Assembly (NCBI GenBank): GCA_041655275.1
Contig: JBBAFU010000014.1
Location: 9,417-73,416 of the forward strand
DNA: 64,000 bases
Origin: JAJYRX01 sp041655275
Lineage (GTDB): Bacteria; Pseudomonadota; Gammaproteobacteria; Burkholderiales; Burkholderiaceae_B
Direction of reading: 5' to 3'
Positions 60,902-64,000 of the stretch are shown here, one piece after another. The notes beneath the pieces are model-generated. The model was given only the letters and a program-made list of their open reading frames with translations. It had not been told where the DNA came from and did no database searches. A program made the translations under genes and the position numbers. The stretch's first letter is position 1, and the number at the start of each line of letters is the position of its first letter.

Positions 60902-61795
60902 ATGCCACATACTGCCGATATACAGGCGTTTTTCGATACGGAAAGCCATACTTTTAGTTATTTAATCATTGATCCTGTCAGCCGCGAGGCCGCTGTGATT
61001 GATCCCGTACTCGATTATGCCCATCATGTGGGACTTTATTCCACCGCCTCTGCCGATGCCATCATAGCCGCGGCACAGGACATGTCAGCTAACATAGCGT
61101 ATGTCCTGGAGACCCATGTTCATGCCGATCATCTCAGCAGTGCATCTTATATCAGGGATCGTACGGGAGCAAAGTTAGGTATCGGGGAAGGCATTCGTGA
61201 GGTCCAGCAAATATTCCGCCCCATGTTCAATCAGGACCGTCGGGCTGTAGCACAACCTGATTTCGATCTTCTGTTCATGGATGGCGAGGTTTTCCCGCTT
61301 GGATCTTTGCAGATCGAGGTTATGCACACTCCCGGCCATACTCCTGCCTGTGTCTCCTACAGGGTCGGTGACGCTGTGTTTGTCGGGGATACACTATTTA
61401 TGCCGGATTATGGGACCGCACGTACAGATTTTCCGGGTGGGTGCGCCCGTACGCTTTATCGTTCAATACAACGTTTGCTTTGTCTGCCGGAGGACACGCG
61501 ACTGTTCATGTGTCATGATTATTTGCCAGAAACCCGGATGAAATATCTCTGGGAATCAACCGTGGCGGAACAAAAAACTGAAAATATACATATCAACAAT
61601 TCAATAAGTGAAACTGATTTTGTGCGTGTTCGTCAAGAGCGGGATGCACATTTAAGAGCGCCTGAGTTGCTATTGCCTTCTATTCAGGTAAATATCAGGG
61701 CGGGCCACCTGCCAGATATAGAGATGGGTGGATTCCGTTATTTGAAAATACCATTAAAGCCAGCAAACCCAGATCAAGACTGGCCTCATGATTGA
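60902..61795 (+). CDS. MBL-fold hydrolase of persulfide dioxygenase/Blh type
   Basis: A 297-residue metallo-beta-lactamase-fold protein. Metal-binding stretch ETHVHADHLSSASYIRDRTGAKLGIGEGIREVQQIF, then HTPGHTPACVSYRVGDAVFVGDTLFMPDYGTARTDFPGG and CHDYLP. This pattern is closest to ETHE1-like persulfide dioxygenases (Blh/SdoA type), which use one iron, rather than to glyoxalase II. GGGAG precedes the ATG. In a carboxylate operon its role is unclear: detoxifying glutathione persulfide or hydrolysing a thioester are both possible. Confidence 0.85.
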   Translation: MPHTADIQAFFDTESHTFSYLIIDPVSREAAVIDPVLDYAHHVGLYSTASADAIIAAAQDMSANIAYVLETHVHADHLSSASYIRDRTGAKLGIGEGIREVQQIFRPMFNQDRRAVAQPDFDLLFMDGEVFPLGSLQIEVMHTPGHTPACVSYRVGDAVFVGDTLFMPDYGTARTDFPGGCARTLYRSIQRLLCLPEDTRLFMCHDYLPETRMKYLWESTVAEQKTENIHINNSISETDFVRVRQERDAHLRAPELLLPSIQVNIRAGHLPDIEMGGFRYLKIPLKPANPDQDWPHD

Positions 61796-61822
61796 ATTTG
61801 AAAATTATCTACAAGAGTTTTT

Positions 61823-62680
61823 ATGACTACGCCGCAGGACTTTTCAGGTTGGATTAATCGTTCCGAAACCGTAACGGATATCATTACAGCAACGCCATTC
61901 GCAGCCCTTGCGGCTACCTTGGATAAGGAGTCTGTGCGTCCATCGCAAGGCACTACGTTGCCTCCACTGTGGCATTGGCTTTATTTTCTGCCAATACACA
62001 AGCAATCGGAGTTGGGGCCGGATGGTCATGCATTGCGTGGTGGCTTTCTACCTCCGGTAACCCGGCCACGTCGCATGTGGGCGGGGGGTCAGTTTAAATT
62101 TTACTCACCATTACGAATTGGGGATCGAGTAAAGAGACGATCCACTATTGTCAGTATTTCGGAAAAAATTGGACGCAGCGGTGGTTTAACATTTGTAAAG
62201 GTACGACATGATATATTTTGCAATGATGCATCGTCAATTTCAATGACGGAATATCATGATATTGTTTATAAGGATGCGAATAAATCCAGAGGCTCTGATA
62301 CGAAAACGATTCAAACCATAGATAAATCATCGACTTGGTCACGCAAAATTGTTCCCGATGATGTGTTGCTGTTTCGCTATTCGGCATTAACGTTCAATGG
62401 TCATCGTATTCATTACGATAGACAATATGCCACCGAGATAGAGCATTACCCCGGTTTGATCGTTCATGGGCCTCTTATCGCCACTTTTTTGATTGATCTG
62501 CTACGTGAAAATTTGCCTGAAAGGATGGTTTTAGATTTCGAATTTCGTGCAATTTATCCCACGTTCGATTTGAATCCATTCTCAGTGCATGGTCTGCAGG
62601 TGGATGAAAATACGATAGAACTTTGGGCGTGTGATCACGAGAGACACTTGACCATGCAGGCAATTGCTCATTTAGCATAA
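61823..62680 (+). CDS. FAS1/HTD2-type MaoC dehydratase, mesaconyl-C4-CoA hydratase-like
   Basis: A 285-residue double hot-dog hydratase. The N-terminal FAS1-like dehydratase domain has PLWHWLYFLPIHKQSELGPDGHALRGGFLPPVTRPRRMWAGGQFKFYSPLRIGDRVKRRSTI. The C-terminal half carries LLFRYSALTFNGHRIHYDRQYATEIEHYPGLIVHGPLIATFLIDLL, with the active-site histidine in GHRIHYD. The family includes mesaconyl-C4-CoA hydratase and itaconyl-CoA hydratase. With the following CoA-transferase it suggests hydration of an unsaturated branched dicarboxyl-CoA. Confidence 0.9.
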   Translation: MTTPQDFSGWINRSETVTDIITATPFAALAATLDKESVRPSQGTTLPPLWHWLYFLPIHKQSELGPDGHALRGGFLPPVTRPRRMWAGGQFKFYSPLRIGDRVKRRSTIVSISEKIGRSGGLTFVKVRHDIFCNDASSISMTEYHDIVYKDANKSRGSDTKTIQTIDKSSTWSRKIVPDDVLLFRYSALTFNGHRIHYDRQYATEIEHYPGLIVHGPLIATFLIDLLRENLPERMVLDFEFRAIYPTFDLNPFSVHGLQVDENTIELWACDHERHLTMQAIAHLA

Positions 62681-62701
62681 AATTGAAAGAGAATATTAAT
62701 C

Positions 62702-63877
62702 ATGCAACCTTTGGCAGGAATTACCGTTGTTTCTTTGGAGCACGCTATCGCTGCGCCATTTGCTACCCGTCAGTTAGCCGATCTGGGAGCGCGAGTTATA
62801 AAGATCGAGCGTCCCGGTATCGGTGATTTTGCCCGTGGTTACGATAACCGCGTTCGAGGCCTGGCATCCCACTTCGTTTGGGTTAACCGTGCCAAGGAAA
62901 GCCTTACACTCGATGTAAAACATCCAAGGGCGAAAGAGCTTCTGCAACGCCTGATAATAGACAAAGCAGACATCGTAGTGCAGAACCTGGCTCCGGGTGC
63001 CTCTGAACGGCTTGGTTTGTCCTTTGCGAGTTTATCACAGATTCGACCCGATATTGTCGTCTGCGATATTTCGGGTTATGGCTCCAATGGGCCTTTTCGT
63101 GATAAGAAAGCCTACGATTTATTGATTCAAGGGGAGTCTGGCTTCTTGTCTGTAACAGGAACGCCGGATACACCATGCAAGGTGGGTCCGTCCATCGCCG
63201 ATATTTCTGCGGGCATGTATGCTTATACGAATATCCTCGCTGCTCTAATGCATAGACAGCAAACTGGTGAGGGGCAGCATATTGATATTTCTATGCTGGA
63301 GACTTCGCTTGAGTGGAACAGCTACCCCTTGTATTATGCATTTGATGGTGCTGCACCACCACCACGAACGGGAGCCAGTCACGCGACTATTTATCCCTAT
63401 GGACCATTTCCTGTAAAAGACGGAAGTGTGTTGCTGGGTCTGCAAAATGAGAGGGAATGGCAGGCATTTTGCACGCATGTGCTGCTGCAGCCTGAATTAG
63501 CGCAGAATGAGGCATTTTCAGATAATACGCACCGCGTTGCTAACCGAATTGCACTGCGCAATTTGATTGAAGAAGTGTTTGCCCTATTGCCAAGAGTTGA
63601 TGTTCTTAAGCGCTTGGAAATCGCGAAAATAGCGAGCGCAAGAGTCAACACTATGCACGACGTTTGGGCCCATGAGCAACTACGGGCGCGCCATCGGTGG
63701 GCGCAGATCGATTCGCCAGTTGGACGCCTTCCCGCGCTTGTGCCGCCCGGTCTGAATCCCCACAAGGCACGTATGGGAGCCGTGCCCGCATTGGGCCAAC
63801 ATACGGACATTATTTTGACCGAGCTCGGTGTAGATTCCGCAGAAATGAATACGTTGCGCACTGCGGGCGCTATTTAG
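62702..63877 (+). CDS. CaiB/BaiF family (class III) CoA-transferase
   Basis: A 391-residue CoA-transferase. Seen: LAGITVVSLEHAIAAPFATRQLADLGARVIKIERPGIGDFARGYD, ESLTLDVKHPRAKELLQRLI and VCDISGYGSNGPFRDKKAYDLLIQGESGFLSVTG with the catalytic aspartate. TGEGQHIDISMLETSLEWN and VRRIRP-type closing sequence follow. Members move CoA between acids such as succinyl-CoA and mesaconate, itaconate or citramalate. It is 21 bases after the hydratase gene and is the last complete gene seen. A lyase to cleave the product, if the pathway is complete, would lie outside the window. Confidence 0.92.
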   Translation: MQPLAGITVVSLEHAIAAPFATRQLADLGARVIKIERPGIGDFARGYDNRVRGLASHFVWVNRAKESLTLDVKHPRAKELLQRLIIDKADIVVQNLAPGASERLGLSFASLSQIRPDIVVCDISGYGSNGPFRDKKAYDLLIQGESGFLSVTGTPDTPCKVGPSIADISAGMYAYTNILAALMHRQQTGEGQHIDISMLETSLEWNSYPLYYAFDGAAPPPRTGASHATIYPYGPFPVKDGSVLLGLQNEREWQAFCTHVLLQPELAQNEAFSDNTHRVANRIALRNLIEEVFALLPRVDVLKRLEIAKIASARVNTMHDVWAHEQLRARHRWAQIDSPVGRLPALVPPGLNPHKARMGAVPALGQHTDIILTELGVDSAEMNTLRTAGAI

Positions 63878-64000
63878 TCGCGCCTGAAATACCCTCAAGC
63901 TCTTGATTTGATGATAAAATATGGGCTTTCCAATCATGTGTTTCCCCCAATAAATGACGCTACGGTATTTATTTCTGGGGGATCGTCATTATCGCCATGA
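63878..64000. repeat. AT-rich end of window with overlapping inverted repeats
   Basis: After the CoA-transferase stop no gene is complete. CCCCCA-ATAAAT (63944-63955) pairs with ATTTAT...TGGGGG (63967-63981) apart from a three-base bulge. A second, mutually exclusive pairing is AATGACG (63953-63959) with CGTCATT (63984-63990). No T-run follows, so it is not a standard terminator. It may be a leader structure for a gene beyond the edge or the end of a mobile element. Confidence 0.4.

Noticed and set aside
63954..64000. Start of a further gene (ATG at 63954, open to the edge)
   Set aside because: Only 15 codons, no ribosome-binding site, and it lies within inverted repeats.

Overview
This window looks like a chromosomal segment of a high-GC betaproteobacterium, most likely order Burkholderiales and probably Alcaligenaceae. 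The evidence is the gene families and their order: ribBA-ribH-nusB-thiL-pgpA, groES-groEL with a CIRCE operator, a three-gene pntAA/pntAB/pntB operon, a Bug-type extracytoplasmic solute receptor, and overall high GC. The taxon is inferred from gene content; no rRNA or tRNA gene is present to test it.

Layout. 1-7855 (minus strand): an unusual respiratory operon read from 7855 down past the window edge. It encodes a 56-residue single-helix protein, a CuA subunit II, a heme-copper subunit I that lacks the usual active-site tyrosine, heme O synthase, a SCO protein, a cytochrome b/ferredoxin/MvhD-like fusion, an unknown anchored protein, and a second divergent subunit I cut by the window edge. 8276-9484: an MFS transporter. 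9521-14144 (minus): a complete branched-chain amino acid or amide type ABC importer with a clear promoter. 14366-22505: housekeeping genes (dtd, ridA, ackA, trhO, a GST, fabI, mltD, gloB, a methyltransferase, rnhA). 22543-28950: an RND efflux pair closely followed by a DnaQ-like exonuclease and an aldehyde dehydrogenase. 28966-33261 (minus): transhydrogenase operon and metY. 33402-43848: coaD, rsmD, ftsY, an IclR regulator, the riboflavin/nusB/thiL/pgpA/pncC/hslR run, then groESL. 43997-49110: a ZIP transporter, pyrF, OxyR-type ahpC-ahpF and a diaminopimelate dehydrogenase. 49115-49822: a toxin-antitoxin pair with a perfect palindromic operator. 49838-56139: a fused kinase/ATPase and a BMP-type nucleoside ABC importer. 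56188-58195: an acrylyl-CoA reductase-like enzyme, a MaoC-like protein and a frameshifted lipoprotein gene.

58196-64000 is visibly poorer in GC than the rest and holds a compact operon: Bug-type binding protein, MmgE/PrpD protein, persulfide-dioxygenase-like MBL enzyme, FAS1/mesaconyl-CoA-hydratase-like dehydratase and CaiB/BaiF CoA-transferase. It looks like a horizontally acquired pathway for a C4-C5 (branched) dicarboxylate: uptake, CoA activation and hydration. The operon may continue beyond the window.

The most unusual content is the respiratory operon at 1-7855 (possible nitric-oxide-reductase-like chemistry plus an atypical electron-transfer fusion). After it come the imported acid-catabolism operon and the long aspartate tail on lumazine synthase. 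Functions are inferred from sequence motifs read by eye; no database search was run.
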